Positions 7,845 through 16,624 of a stretch of DNA of 64,000 nucleotides are shown in pieces (position 1 is the stretch's first letter; each line of letters begins with the position of its first letter). The stretch covers positions 1 to 64,000 of the forward strand of contig JAUYAK010000099.1 in NCBI GenBank assembly GCA_030693515.1. The letters are read 5' to 3'. The notes beneath the pieces were generated by a model. The model made no database searches. It saw only the letters and a program-made list of their open reading frames with translations, and had not been told where the DNA came from. The DNA is from Opitutaceae bacterium (GTDB lineage: Bacteria > Verrucomicrobiota > Verrucomicrobiia > Opitutales > Opitutaceae). The position numbers and the translations under genes are program-made.

Positions 7845-8219
7845 TCACAGTTCCGTGTATTTCTCCGACCGGCCCTTGGCTTTCTCGACGGGATATTTTT
7901 TCGCGTTGGCGGCCATCTTGGCGTCGATGGCGGCGGTGAGGTCGAGACCGGTGACGTTGGCGAAACCCAGCGCGTAGATGACGACATCGGCGAGTTCATC
8001 GGCGATCTTCGCGCGCTTGGCGGGATCGGCGGCGATGGCGACGGACTGCGCAGGCGTGGCCCAGAGAAAGTGCTCCATCAGTTCGCCGGTCTCGGCGGCG
8101 AGGGCCATGCTGAGGTTTTTCGGGTTGTGAAACTGTTCCCAGTCGCGCTCGCGCACAAAGGCGAGCACGCGAGCCTTGAGGTCGGCGACAGTCGTAGCGG
8201 AGTCGTGCGGTGCGCTCAT
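7845..8219 (-). CDS. MazG-like nucleotide pyrophosphohydrolase
   Basis: A protein of 124 aa of the all-alpha NTP pyrophosphatase superfamily, closest in layout to the dCTPase (RS21-C6/DCTPP1) group. The metal-binding pattern ETGELMEHFLW, followed by ADELADVVIYAL, gives the expected ExxE and ExxD pairs. It hydrolyses nucleoside triphosphates to monophosphate and pyrophosphate and serves nucleotide-pool housekeeping. It stands alone, convergent with mog. Confidence 0.9.
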   Translation of the reverse strand: MSAPHDSATTVADLKARVLAFVRERDWEQFHNPKNLSMALAAETGELMEHFLWATPAQSVAIAADPAKRAKIADELADVVIYALGFANVTGLDLTAAIDAKMAANAKKYPVEKAKGRSEKYTEL

Positions 8220-8282
8220 GCGGCGAGGCTTGGGACCGGATCAGCGTCACGCAATCTTCACGGGCACAAAAGTATTTCCGCT

Positions 8283-8299
8283 TGGCACACCGGCTGCAA
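8283..8299 (+). promoter_or_regulatory. Sigma-54 type -24/-12 promoter
   Basis: TTGGCACACCGGCTGCAA matches the sigma-54 consensus TGGCAC-N5-TTGCW with the exact GG-N10-GC spacing. Transcription would start near 8311, 15 bases before a small ORF at 8327 and about 240 bases before the Hsp20 gene. No activator gene is adjacent. A chance match is possible but the spacing and both cores fit well. Confidence 0.6.
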
Positions 8300-8326
8300 T
8301 GGACAGGATAACTCAAGATTCATCCA

Positions 8327-8460
8327 TGACCGCGTCGCTCCAACATCCCATCCGCTCCGCCGGCCCCTGCCCTATGCAGGGCCAGCAGCGCTGGGTTGCG
8401 CCGCGAGCGGTCGTTTTTTCCGTTTGGAATAAATTCACCGGCCCGGGCACCCAGAACTGA
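8327..8460 (+). CDS. Small ORF (44 aa) downstream of the sigma-54 site
   Basis: An ATG-started frame of 44 codons beginning MTASLQHPIRSAG and ending with FTGPGTQN. It has no recognisable domain. Its position straight after a good sigma-54 promoter, and the otherwise unexplained 333-base space between the MazG-like gene and the Hsp20 gene, make it a candidate. No Shine-Dalgarno is evident. It may instead be an untranslated leader. Confidence 0.3.
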
Positions 8461-8552
8461 ACCTCCGAAATCCTCGGAAACGTTCAGCCCCTGTGAAGCC
8501 CGGCGGTCATCCAGACCACCGAGGGGAGCACGTTTCCATCCCATCTCCTCCC

Positions 8553-8957
8553 ATGCACTCCATCACCTCGACCCTTCCGAGCATCACTTCGCTCAAGGCC
8601 CTCGCACCTGTCGCGTCCCCCGTGGACCCGCTGCGCGAGCCCGCCTTTGAGACGCAGGACAGCGGCGACGCCATGCGGCTGACGGTCTACATCCCCGGCG
8701 TAAGCGCCCGCGGGGTGGAAATCGAAGGCCGCGGCGCGGACCTCACTGTCACCGCGCGCAAGGAGCGCTTTGTGCGCTCCAACTTCAGCGCCCTGCACCT
8801 CGAGAGCGTGCAGCATGATTATCGGTTGCGGCTGCGGCTGGGCACGGCGTTCGACTTCGAGGCCATGACGGCCGAGATTTCGGGCGGCGTGCTGACCGTG
8901 ATCATCCCGAAGGTCGTGCGGGCGATGGAGCCGAGGCGGCTCGCCCGCGCGGCGTAG
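8553..8957 (+). CDS. Small heat-shock protein, Hsp20/alpha-crystallin family
   Basis: A protein of 134 aa. The ATG at 8553 gives a typical variable N-terminus followed by an alpha-crystallin domain (about residues 38-125): RLTVYIPGVSARGVEIEG, then DLTVTARKE, and a final GGVLTVIIPK strand. The I-x-I-like tail is weak. Such proteins are ATP-independent holdases that bind unfolding proteins. The gene may be read from the sigma-54 type promoter at 8283, which would be unusual for Hsp20, usually under sigma-32 or HrcA/CIRCE control. Confidence 0.85.
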   Translation: MHSITSTLPSITSLKALAPVASPVDPLREPAFETQDSGDAMRLTVYIPGVSARGVEIEGRGADLTVTARKERFVRSNFSALHLESVQHDYRLRLRLGTAFDFEAMTAEISGGVLTVIIPKVVRAMEPRRLARAA

Positions 8958-9071
8958 CGCGCGGCATCACTCTACCCGGTGGCGGCGGAACGCGTGCCGG
9001 CCCGAGCCCTCACGGGCCCGCGGTCGCATCGCCCCGCCGCCGCCGGGAATCCGCGGGCCATCGCCCGCGAG

Positions 9072-9104
9072 AAAGAAAAAGGCCGCGCCCTGAGGCGCGG
9101 CCTT
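9072..9104 (-). terminator. Intrinsic terminator of the MFS gene
   Basis: A perfect 9-bp stem GGCCGCGCC / GGCGCGGCC with a CTGA loop (9081-9102). Read on the minus strand it is followed by TTTTTCTTTC. It lies about 30 bases beyond the stop of the MFS transporter gene. Confidence 0.9.
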
Positions 9105-9134
9105 GAAGTGGTGAGCGAACGAACCGATCCGCGA

Positions 9135-10697
9135 CTACGTGCTCTGCTCCTCGATCTTCACGGCGCGGTAGCCGCCGATAGCCTTAAAATAGAGCAGCAT
9201 TAGCAGGTAGATGACCGCCATCGCCGCCGGGATGTAGGAATCGAACTTGAGGGTCTTGCGATCACCCGCTTGGTCCGCCGCGACGACCGCCTTCTGATTC
9301 GGGGTCTTGTCCTTGGCCTCCTTGGCCTCGGCGAGTTTCTTGCCGTCGATCGGCACGGCTTCAAAGATGCCGAGGAACTTGGAGGGCTCGGCGGCCTTCA
9401 CTTCCGCGTAGGCCGCGGGGCTGGAAGCCTGGAGGGCTTCGGCGGCGAACTTGTCCTTGCCGAAGCCAAGGCCGGGGCCGCCGATCAAGCCGGCGGAGAG
9501 CATGCCGACGCCACCCATGATCGACATGGCGACCGCACCGGAGCGCGGGAAGCGGTCCGAGACCACCGCGAGCATCGTGGGCCAGAAGAAGGTCTTGCCG
9601 ACCGCGTAGATGCCGAGGGCAACGAGCGCCATGACGAAGGTCTGCATAGTGCTCGCCATCTGGAGGCCCACGACCGCGAGAATCGAGCACACGAGCAGCA
9701 GGCCGATCGGCGAGAGCTTGAGGGTCTTTTCAATCCAGTGGGCGCAGAACCGCAGGCCAAACATGATGGCCGAAGTCCAGAGGAAGAGCGCCTTGCCTTG
9801 CTCCGAGGTAAAGAGGTTGCCGGTGATGTTCTGAATCCAGCCGTCCGTGCCGAGCTCGACCGCGCCCACCATGGCGTGCGCGATGTAGAGGAAGAACAGC
9901 AGGAACGAGCCGAACGAGAACTTGGTCACTAGGCCGACCGCGATCACAAGCACGCCGGCAATGATACGGCCAACCGTGTCAGAAACGCCAAAGGTGCCGG
10001 CGATGAACAACGATAGCAGAAAACCAACGACGAGCGCGCCGAGCAGGCCGACGTCCTTGAACATGTCGGAGAAGCTCGCACCCTTGGCGGATGCCTCGGA
10101 CTTGGGCATATGCTGGCCCATGAACATGAGGCCGTAAATCGCGGTGGGGATGAGATAGAGCGAGAGCTGAATCTGCCAGCTGAGTTTCAGCACGTCGTCC
10201 AACCACCAGCCGAGCGATACGCCGATGATCATGCCGAGCGGCCACGAAGCGTGGAGGATGTTGAGGTAGTGGGTGCGGTTGCTCGGGAAAAGAGTCGCTA
10301 CGAGCGGATTCGCCACCGCTTCGAGGGTGCCATTCGCAAACGCAAAGAGGAACATGCCCCAGAACAGGATGGTGTAGGCAGCCGGGCCACCGGCCATGAA
10401 AGTTACCACGCCCGAAATCACGTGGAGCGCAAAGGCCACAATCACGAGCGGGCCGTAACCGATTTTGTCGCAAACGACACCGCCGAGGATGATGCCGAAG
10501 CAGAATCCCGTGAATCCGGCGCCATTGAGCGCGCCGAGCTGAGTGGCCGTGAAGCCGAACTCGGCCCCCCAGTTGTCGATGATGCCACCGCGAAGGGCGA
10601 AGCCCACGCCGGCGGCGAGGATGGCCATGAAGCCGGCCCACAACAGCCGTTTGGCGTTGGGCGCGACTGCGTCGTTAACTACTTGTGCATTGCTCAT
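9135..10697 (-). CDS. MFS transporter (sugar-type)
   Basis: A protein of 520 aa with about 12 hydrophobic helices along its length, starting [20 protein letters not shown]. Loop 2-3 carries [13 protein letters not shown], the MFS signature region. A hydrophilic Ala/Lys-rich loop of about 80 residues precedes the last helix, which is unusual in length. Similar proteins in Verrucomicrobia and Planctomycetes are annotated as sugar MFS porters; the substrate is not evident. It has its own intrinsic terminator. The 241 bases upstream of the start (10698-10938) show no gene and no clear Shine-Dalgarno. Confidence 0.88.
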   Translation of the reverse strand: MSNAQVVNDAVAPNAKRLLWAGFMAILAAGVGFALRGGIIDNWGAEFGFTATQLGALNGAGFTGFCFGIILGGVVCDKIGYGPLVIVAFALHVISGVVTFMAGGPAAYTILFWGMFLFAFANGTLEAVANPLVATLFPSNRTHYLNILHASWPLGMIIGVSLGWWLDDVLKLSWQIQLSLYLIPTAIYGLMFMGQHMPKSEASAKGASFSDMFKDVGLLGALVVGFLLSLFIAGTFGVSDTVGRIIAGVLVIAVGLVTKFSFGSFLLFFLYIAHAMVGAVELGTDGWIQNITGNLFTSEQGKALFLWTSAIMFGLRFCAHWIEKTLKLSPIGLLLVCSILAVVGLQMASTMQTFVMALVALGIYAVGKTFFWPTMLAVVSDRFPRSGAVAMSIMGGVGMLSAGLIGGPGLGFGKDKFAAEALQASSPAAYAEVKAAEPSKFLGIFEAVPIDGKKLAEAKEAKDKTPNQKAVVAADQAGDRKTLKFDSYIPAAMAVIYLLMLLYFKAIGGYRAVKIEEQST

Positions 10698-10938
10698 GTA
10701 TTGGAGGGGACAGGGTGGTTGAGTTGGAGGGGAAGTGGGAGGCGATAGCCAGCCGCGGCACGCTCATGCGCGTGAATCCGACGGTGGCACCGCTACGAAA
10801 CGAGGGGAAGAGTGGCGCGGAGGGGTGGAAGCAAGGCCGCCGAAGTTGAGAGGCGCACGTCCGCTCGGCAAGGGCACATTTTTGTTTAGTCGCTCACGGG
10901 ACGTGCCGATACCCGCGCCTACCCCGACCGCTGTCACG

Positions 10939-11139
10939 ATGAATCCATCCTCGTCCCAGTCCCAGACTGAGTCCGCCGCCCGCCCCGTAATCCTCGGCGT
11001 GCGCCGGGTGCCGGGCCGGCAGAACGACACGCGCCTCGTCCCGCATTTTCGTCCGCCGGCGCTGCCTGCGCTGCAATGGGCTCACGACGAGCTGCCATTC
11101 ACCGCCCATCTGGGACCGCGCCTCCGCGCCCGGCCTTGA
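10939..11139 (+). CDS. Small ORF, 66 aa, function unknown
   Basis: An ATG-started frame beginning MNPSSSQSQTESAARPV. It is rich in Pro, Arg and Ala, with LGVRRVPGRQNDTRLVPHF in the middle. No domain recognised. It lies in a gene-poor stretch with the next small ORF, in the same direction as the SYLF gene. Its codon composition resembles nearby genes but not decisively. Confidence 0.35.
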   Translation: MNPSSSQSQTESAARPVILGVRRVPGRQNDTRLVPHFRPPALPALQWAHDELPFTAHLGPRLRARP

Positions 11140-11220
11140 TTCGGGAAAAAACCTTTTTTGACCGCAGATCGCGGCACAAACGCCGCCGTCACCGGTCACT
11201 CAGCATCCCAACAACTCCCG

Positions 11221-11412
11221 ATGCATCTTCCCGTGCCCAACCTCCCGCCGCCGCCCGCGCCCTCCGCCTTTGTGCAGACGATGCCGCGCACCGACGTGCT
11301 GTGGAACCGGCCGGTCTTCCGCGCTCCGTCCCTCGATCGGCTGCACTTGCCGGCGCTGGATACCCAGCGGCTCGCGCAGGAGCTGCAGCGCATCGGTCTC
11401 GTGCGGCACTGA
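11221..11412 (+). CDS. Small ORF, 63 aa, proline-rich N-terminus
   Basis: Starts with ATG; MHLPVPNLPPPPAPSAF is followed by a possible helix RLHLPALDTQRLAQELQRIG. The amphipathic C-terminal helix makes it look more protein-like than chance. No family recognised. It is the second of two small frames between the MFS and SYLF genes. Confidence 0.4.
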   Translation: MHLPVPNLPPPPAPSAFVQTMPRTDVLWNRPVFRAPSLDRLHLPALDTQRLAQELQRIGLVRH

Positions 11413-11575
11413 GTCGCGGCCCTCCGCGCCGCCCGGGTCGCGCAGCGTCCGGCCGGAACTTCGCACGCCGCGTTTTGTCCGCGCCGGGGAGCCGTGAACA
11501 AGTGGGCGCACTCCGCGCTTTCCATTCGCGGTGACGCCTGCCTACATTCCGGCCTTTCCGTCCCTCCGCATCGCC

Positions 11576-12241
11576 ATGAAACACTTCCTGACCCTCACCC
11601 TTGCCGCGCTCCTCGGTGCCCTCGTCGCCCGCGCCGAGCCCACCCGCGCCGAACTCGTCACTCGCATCGAATCGTGCGAGGCCGTGCTCCAGGAATTGCA
11701 GGGCAAACCCGCCAAGGAAGCCTGGCAGCGCGCCAAGGCCGTCCTGATCCTCAACCAGTTCAGGGCCGGCTTCCTCATCGGCGTGAAAGACGGTTACGGC
11801 GTCATCATGGTCAAAAAGGCCGACGGCCGCTGGAGCCTCCCCGTCCTCGTCAATGCCGGCGAAGCCAGCCTCGGCCTCCAACTCGGTGCCAGTGCGGTCG
11901 AGAGCGTTTTCATCATCACTGACGATCAGGTGCCGCGCCGCCTCTTCACCAACCGCTTCAACGTCGGCGTGGACGCCAAGGCCGTCGCCGGTCCGCACGC
12001 CTCGCAGAGCGAAGCCACCAACGTCGAGATCCTCCGCACGCCCCTCCTCGCCTATACCAAGTCCACCGGGCTATTCGCCGGCGCGACCGTCAAGGCCGGC
12101 CACATCTCCCGCAACGATTCCGCCAACTACACGCTCTACGATACGCGCTACACCCTGCCCGAGCTGCTCTACAGCGACTGGGTCACGCCGCCGAAGGAAG
12201 TGCAGCCGCTGATGGCGCTGATGCAGAAGCTCGCGCCTTGA
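11576..12241 (+). CDS. SYLF-domain (Ysc84-type) lipid-binding protein, exported
   Basis: A protein of 221 aa with a signal peptide (MKHFLTLTLAALLGALVARA). The mature part matches the SYLF/Ysc84 domain: a helical N-part, AKAVLILNQFRAGFLIG, then GYGVIMVKKADGRWSLPVLV and a glycine-rich beta region. SYLF domains bind phosphoinositide-type lipids in eukaryotes; bacterial members are periplasmic or outer-membrane associated with no settled role. Single gene, own direction. Confidence 0.88.
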   Translation: MKHFLTLTLAALLGALVARAEPTRAELVTRIESCEAVLQELQGKPAKEAWQRAKAVLILNQFRAGFLIGVKDGYGVIMVKKADGRWSLPVLVNAGEASLGLQLGASAVESVFIITDDQVPRRLFTNRFNVGVDAKAVAGPHASQSEATNVEILRTPLLAYTKSTGLFAGATVKAGHISRNDSANYTLYDTRYTLPELLYSDWVTPPKEVQPLMALMQKLAP

Positions 12242-12362
12242 TTGCGAAGCGCGTGGACCCCGCGCGCCTGACGCCGCATCGGTTCGTAGACAGCAGACCC
12301 GGCATAAGCCGGCGCAAGTTCGTCCTTTCATCTTTCGGGCCCCGGCTCTCAACTCGGTGCCC

Positions 12363-12779
12363 ATGAGCGCGCTGATTTCCGGCTTCCACCACGTCTGCAT
12401 CAAGACCCGCAACTGGGAGCGCACGATGGTGTTCTACCGCGACACCCTCGGCTTCACCGAGAAGATCGCATGGCAGCTCCGCGGCACCGACCGCCGCGCC
12501 GTGATGCTCGACACCGGCGACGGCAACTACGTGGAGGTCTTCGAGGACCCCGACTACACGCCCTCGCCCCACGGCTCCGTGATCCACTTTGCCCTGCGCA
12601 CCGCGCGCCTTGATGAAGTCGCAGCGCGCGTGCGCGCCGCCGGCGCCACCATCACCATCGAGCCCAAGGACGTCACCCTCGCCACCACCAACGGCGCGGG
12701 TCCCGTGCCCATCCGGATATTTTTCTGCGAAGGCCCGAGCGGCGAAGTGATCGAGTTTTTCCAAAACACGATCACGTGA
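12363..12779 (+). CDS. VOC-family protein (glyoxalase-like)
   Basis: A protein of 138 aa. ATG 12363 is preferred over the GTG six bases upstream. Two beta-alpha-beta-beta-beta modules are visible, with likely metal ligands His in GFHHVCIKT, Glu in YVEVFED, His in VIHFALRT and Glu in EVIEFFQ. VOC enzymes are metal-dependent lyases, dioxygenases or resistance proteins; which of these cannot be decided here. It stands alone. Confidence 0.85.
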   Translation: MSALISGFHHVCIKTRNWERTMVFYRDTLGFTEKIAWQLRGTDRRAVMLDTGDGNYVEVFEDPDYTPSPHGSVIHFALRTARLDEVAARVRAAGATITIEPKDVTLATTNGAGPVPIRIFFCEGPSGEVIEFFQNTIT

Positions 12780-12889
12780 GGCAGCGAGGCTTCATCCCGT
12801 GGGTTTGGTTTTGATGGAGACGCGGCGCCCTCGCCGCGTGGGCTGCCACCACCGAACCACGAAACGCCCTCGCGTCACCGTCCGGACGC

Positions 12890-14083
12890 CTATCGCCCCA
12901 TCCGCGCGTTGAACTGCGCGATCAGTTCCGTGTGCTCACGCGCCTCCGTGCCGTTGGCATGCAGCAAGCCGCCGGCAAACGGCGGCTGTTCCCCCGGCCC
13001 ATCTTCCCACCGCGCCCACGCGTAGCCCACCACCGCGGGATTCCGCTCCAGCCGCGCCAACCCGGCCCGTGCCCGCCGCAGCATCCGCTCGAGCGTCGTC
13101 AGCCGCCCCACGCGCCCACCTGCGAGCGGCCGCTGAAACTCCGCGGCCGCCCACCCCACGTCGCCCGCGATCACCGGCTGGACGGGATTCGCCGCCGCCG
13201 GCAGTTCGCGCCAGTCCACCAGCGCGACATCCACCGCGGGAAACACCATCTCCGCCGCCACGTGGGCTCCCGCGCGACCGAGGCTCCGCGCGCCGAGCAC
13301 GAGGTGGTGCGGATCGGCCGCGCGCACCGCCGCACCGACCGCGGTGAAATACCGGCGCGCAAATTCCCGAGTCCACCGCGCGTCGTCGCGCAGATAGCCG
13401 CGCGTCGCGATGCCCTGGTCGGCGCGCGTCAGCGCGCGCACGACCTCCTTGTTCGCAATCGCGGCGCCCCAGGCCTGCGCCAGCGCATCGAGCCGGCCGC
13501 CATGCAGCGCGAGGGCAAACTCCCACGCCGCGTGATACACCGCGAAACCCGGCTCCAGGCTCAGGCACTGCTGCAGCAACCCGGGCCGCCCGCCCGCGAC
13601 CGCCTGCGGCCACTCGAGCGCCGCATCCCCCACCCAGCCGATCAGCGCCCGCTCGCTCGCGAGTGGCGCGCACACCTCGGCTGCGCGGGCGAGCGCCCGC
13701 CGCGGCCACTCGGGGTCGAAGACGTCCGGCAAGCGCAATCCGGGCCCCGCCAGCGCGCGACCGGCCGCCACAAAGTCCACCGCCGCCAGAAACGGCAGCC
13801 CGTCGTCGCGCCCCGCGCCGTCCGCGGCGCCGAGCCCCACCGCGTTGAAGCCCCAGGCCCGCAGCCGCGCCGCCGGATCGGGCGGCCATTCAGCGTCGCT
13901 GCCGGCGGGCGCCGCGCGCACACCATGCACCCCGCACAGAAAAAAAAACCGCCCCTCCGGATCGAGCAGCCGCCAGCGCCCGCCCGCCTCCTGCGCCACG
14001 TGAAAATAGCCCTCCGCCCCGCGCCGCGGGCCCGCGCGCCCGCCCGCGTCGCGGACCGGCGTGGGTTCGACGGACGGCGGCAT
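12890..14083 (-). CDS. Agarase-like TIM-barrel protein, function uncertain
   Basis: A protein of 397 aa without a clear signal peptide. It shares a visible block with the second agarase-like protein of the window (39275-40735): RYFTAVGAAVRAADPHHLVL here against EYYGIVGPAMRRHDPHHLVF there. It also has a RFFFLCGVHGVR start region (the usual family opening is 'GH-F-x-LGVN') and a WARWEDGPGEQPPFAGGLL end. Where such glycosidases usually carry catalytic Glu (after VIAG and in the GWVGDAALEW region) there is Asp or no obvious acid, so activity is doubtful. It is adjacent to a small LapA-like membrane protein. Confidence 0.7.
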   Translation of the reverse strand: MPPSVEPTPVRDAGGRAGPRRGAEGYFHVAQEAGGRWRLLDPEGRFFFLCGVHGVRAAPAGSDAEWPPDPAARLRAWGFNAVGLGAADGAGRDDGLPFLAAVDFVAAGRALAGPGLRLPDVFDPEWPRRALARAAEVCAPLASERALIGWVGDAALEWPQAVAGGRPGLLQQCLSLEPGFAVYHAAWEFALALHGGRLDALAQAWGAAIANKEVVRALTRADQGIATRGYLRDDARWTREFARRYFTAVGAAVRAADPHHLVLGARSLGRAGAHVAAEMVFPAVDVALVDWRELPAAANPVQPVIAGDVGWAAAEFQRPLAGGRVGRLTTLERMLRRARAGLARLERNPAVVGYAWARWEDGPGEQPPFAGGLLHANGTEAREHTELIAQFNARMGR

Positions 14084-14092
14084 CGGGCGCGT

Positions 14093-14338
14093 CTACTTCG
14101 AGCCGCCGCCGTTTTTCTTGGCGCCCTTGCCGCCCACCGCGAGCACCGTGCCGCCGAGCACGCCCACCGCGAAGACCCCGAAATAGATCAGCGCGGCCGA
14201 GGTGCGCACCGGCGCCTTCTCCGTGAACCCCGCGATCGGGAACCGAAAATCGATCGTGTGCGTGTTGCTCATGCCCACGTAGAGCATCACGAAAAAGATC
14301 GCGAGAAACACGATGGTCTTGACGACAGCTTTGATCAT
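14093..14338 (-). CDS. Small LapA/DUF1049-like membrane protein
   Basis: A protein of 81 aa with two transmembrane helices: residues 5-23 (VVKTIVFLAIFFVMLYVGM) and about 47-68. Between them lies NTHTIDFRFP, the short beta segment typical of the LapA/DUF1049 domain. The tail is Lys/Gly-rich. LapA-domain proteins are inner-membrane proteins, in E. coli linked to lipopolysaccharide assembly. It is upstream of, and probably cotranscribed with, the agarase-like gene. Confidence 0.75.
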   Translation of the reverse strand: MIKAVVKTIVFLAIFFVMLYVGMSNTHTIDFRFPIAGFTEKAPVRTSAALIYFGVFAVGVLGGTVLAVGGKGAKKNGGGSK

Positions 14339-14417
14339 GGCGGTGACGCGGTGGGTGGGTTGACCGAGGTGCTAAGGCCCGCCCTCGCGCGCCGCAAATG
14401 GAAACGGGCGGGATAAA

Positions 14418-14499
14418 CCCAGGTTGATCCGAACATGCTTTCGGCTGGGGCTCACGCTCTCCCCAGCCAGCGCGTTGAGGTCAACGCGCGCCACCTGGG
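14418..14499. repeat. Cloverleaf-like multi-hairpin element
   Basis: A 7-bp outer stem CCCAGGT (14418-14424) and ACCTGGG (14493-14499) encloses three hairpins: CCGAA/TTCGG (14429-14444), CTGGGG/CCCCAG (14445-14466) and the near-perfect palindrome CGCGTTGAGGTCAACGCG (14471-14488). It begins one base past the stop of the metallo-beta-lactamase gene. It may act as a terminator or be a mobile palindromic repeat. It is not a tRNA: the loop sizes and lack of conserved tRNA bases exclude that. Confidence 0.7.
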
Positions 14500-14500
14500 C

Positions 14501-15436
14501 TCAAGCTTTTTTCTCGGTCAGCTCGTCGTAGGCTGTCGCCAGGTTGCCGCCGAGACGGTTCGGGAGCGGCTGATGGAAATCGGGGAAGCCCGGCAGATTT
14601 TCGAGCGCCACGATCTTTTCCTTCGGCTCGCCCGCGGCGATTTTCTTCTTCGTGTAGTCGAGCACGGCCGTGAGGTAGTCACGCAGCACAAGCAGCTCGG
14701 CCGGTTTTCCGACCGGCATGAATTTCGCGCCAGCGTGGCCGAAGATCACGAGGGTGTCGGCCGGGAACGCCTTGGCCACGGCCTCGAGCACGGTGATCCA
14801 GCCTTGGATGCGGCCGCCGGAGCCGCGGTCGATCACGGGGTAGATGCGGTTGAAGCCGAGGTCGCCCATGTGGATCACGTTGGCTTTCTCGAAGTGCGTG
14901 ACGATGTCGCCCTTCGTGTGCGCGGCGCCGTGATATTTCGCGGAAATCGTCTCACTCCCCACCTCCATGCGCCACGTGGTCGCGAAGGTGGTGTCGGCGT
15001 AGGCCTGCTTGTCGAGCGTGCCGGCGCGCTCGGCGGCGGCGCGCTGGAGCGCGGGCACGTTGGCATGCGCGACGATCTTTTTCGTCTCGGGCTGAAAGAC
15101 TTGGTTGCCGCCCGTGTGGTCACCGTGGTGATGGGAGTTGACGAGCACGTCGAGCTTGCGGCCGGCGCGGCCGGGCAAGCCGGAGAGAAAGAGCGGCGCG
15201 GTGTCGGCGAACTGCGTGTCAACGGCGGCAAGCGCATCCTTCGACGCGAGGTAGCCGATGCTGCCGCCGCGCGCGGTGAAGACGCCGACGTCGCGGCGCA
15301 GAAGTTTGAACTCGGGGGTGGCAGGGGCGGGCGCACCTTTCGCGCCTTTGGCGGCCTGAGCGAAAGCCGCCGGACGGGCGAGCAAGCCCGCGGCGGTGAG
15401 GAGTGAGGAACGGACAACGAAATCGCGACGATTCAT
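14501..15436 (-). CDS. Tat-exported MBL-fold metallohydrolase
   Basis: A protein of 311 aa. ATG 15436 gives a twin-arginine signal (MNRRDFVVRSSLLTAAGLLA); the open frame extends much further upstream but without protein-like content. The zinc-binding HHHGDHTGG motif is at about residues 102-110; HGAAHTKGD, MGDLGFNR and GHAG supply the later ligands. It is an exported metallo-beta-lactamase-fold hydrolase; substrates in this fold range from beta-lactams to lactones and cannot be called. It is divergent from the Gfo/Idh gene. Confidence 0.9.
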   Translation of the reverse strand: MNRRDFVVRSSLLTAAGLLARPAAFAQAAKGAKGAPAPATPEFKLLRRDVGVFTARGGSIGYLASKDALAAVDTQFADTAPLFLSGLPGRAGRKLDVLVNSHHHGDHTGGNQVFQPETKKIVAHANVPALQRAAAERAGTLDKQAYADTTFATTWRMEVGSETISAKYHGAAHTKGDIVTHFEKANVIHMGDLGFNRIYPVIDRGSGGRIQGWITVLEAVAKAFPADTLVIFGHAGAKFMPVGKPAELLVLRDYLTAVLDYTKKKIAAGEPKEKIVALENLPGFPDFHQPLPNRLGGNLATAYDELTEKKA

Positions 15437-15565
15437 GGGGAGGAGGGGTTGGGGGACGGCGCCTAGCAACACGGCTCCGCGCCCGATTCGCAATCGTTTC
15501 CTCGCGCCACATCCGCGGGTCGCGCGCGGCCTTGCCGCCGGGTCGCGCGCGGGCAAGGTGGCGCC

Positions 15566-16624
15566 ATGAATCGCTCCCTGTTTCACCGGAGGCTGGCGCG
15601 GTGCGCCGTCGTTTTCGTTTTTCTCTTCACCGTAGCGGCCGGCTTTGCCGCCGAACCTGCGCCGCGCCGGCTCGGCGTCGGCCTCTATGGCGCCAACGGC
15701 CACCAGCTCACCGCCGCCAAACTCGCGAGCCACCCGCACGCGCGACTCGTCGCCGCCGCCGCGCTGCCCGCGGCGCGCGTGCCGGAAGGCGTGCGGCGCC
15801 ACGCCACGCTCGAGGAGCTGCTCGCGGACCCGGAGGTCGAGCTGGTGTCGCTCTGCTCGCCGCGGCGCGCCGATCAGGCGCGCGACGCCATCCGCTGCCT
15901 CGAAGCCGGCAAGCACGTCTACGCGGAGAAGCCGTCCGCGCTCACCGAGGCCGATCTCGACCGCATCCTCGCGGCGGCGCGACGCGCGGGGAAGCAGTTC
16001 CACGAGATGGCCGGCACCGCGTTTGCCCCCCACTACGCTATCATGCGCCGGCTCGTGCGGGAGGGCGCAGTGGGCGAGGTGGTGCAGATTTTTGTGCAGA
16101 AAAGCTACCGCTACGGCGCCGCGCGCCCGCAAGACGAGGCGCTCGACGGCGGGATGTTTTTGCAGGCCGGCATCCACGCCGCGCGCCTCATCGAGCATGT
16201 CGGCGGCGTGCGCCTCCGCTCCCTCGCCGGCTGGGAGACCGCGTTTGGCAAACCGCCCGGTCAGGAAGGCGAAGGCAAGTCCGCCGCCGCCGCGCAGGCT
16301 CTGCTCGAAAACGGCGGCCTCGCCACGGTGATCATCAATTACCTCAACCCGCCCGGCACATCGCTCCCGCACGGCAACGAGACCCTGCGCATCTTCGGCA
16401 CCAAGGGCTTTGTCGAGTCGGTGGACGGCGGCCAGCGCACGCGCCTCGTGACCGCCGGAAAAATCGTCGAACCGCTCGAACGCGTGCCGGCGCTGGACTA
16501 CTTCGACGCCGTCGCGGCGCACCTCGCCCGTGGCGAACCGCTGCCCCTCACGCTCGACGAGGAGCTGCACCCGCTCCGCCAGCTCCTGCGGGCCAAGGAG
16601 GCGCTGCGCGCCGGCGCACGGTGA
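15566..16624 (+). CDS. Exported Gfo/Idh/MocA-type oxidoreductase
   Basis: A protein of 352 aa with a signal peptide (about 1-29, ending GFAAEP). The NAD(P)-binding fold begins GVGLYGANGHQL. The family catalytic motif appears as YAEKPSALT, with the DGGMFLQAGIH segment where a conserved Asp-x3-His pair often occurs. Gfo/Idh/MocA enzymes oxidise or reduce sugars and inositols. Secreted members are common in PVC bacteria. It is the last core-like gene before the accessory island. Confidence 0.87.
   Translation: MNRSLFHRRLARCAVVFVFLFTVAAGFAAEPAPRRLGVGLYGANGHQLTAAKLASHPHARLVAAAALPAARVPEGVRRHATLEELLADPEVELVSLCSPRRADQARDAIRCLEAGKHVYAEKPSALTEADLDRILAAARRAGKQFHEMAGTAFAPHYAIMRRLVREGAVGEVVQIFVQKSYRYGAARPQDEALDGGMFLQAGIHAARLIEHVGGVRLRSLAGWETAFGKPPGQEGEGKSAAAAQALLENGGLATVIINYLNPPGTSLPHGNETLRIFGTKGFVESVDGGQRTRLVTAGKIVEPLERVPALDYFDAVAAHLARGEPLPLTLDEELHPLRQLLRAKEALRAGAR

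Noticed and set aside
10870-11200. Further sigma-54-like sites before the small ORFs at 10939 and 11221
   Set aside because: GGGCACATTTTTGTTT has the wrong spacing, and GCGGCACAAACGCCGCC has a poor -12 element.
14418-14499. tRNA gene
   Set aside because: Cloverleaf shape only; no T-loop or anticodon-loop consensus and wrong loop sizes.
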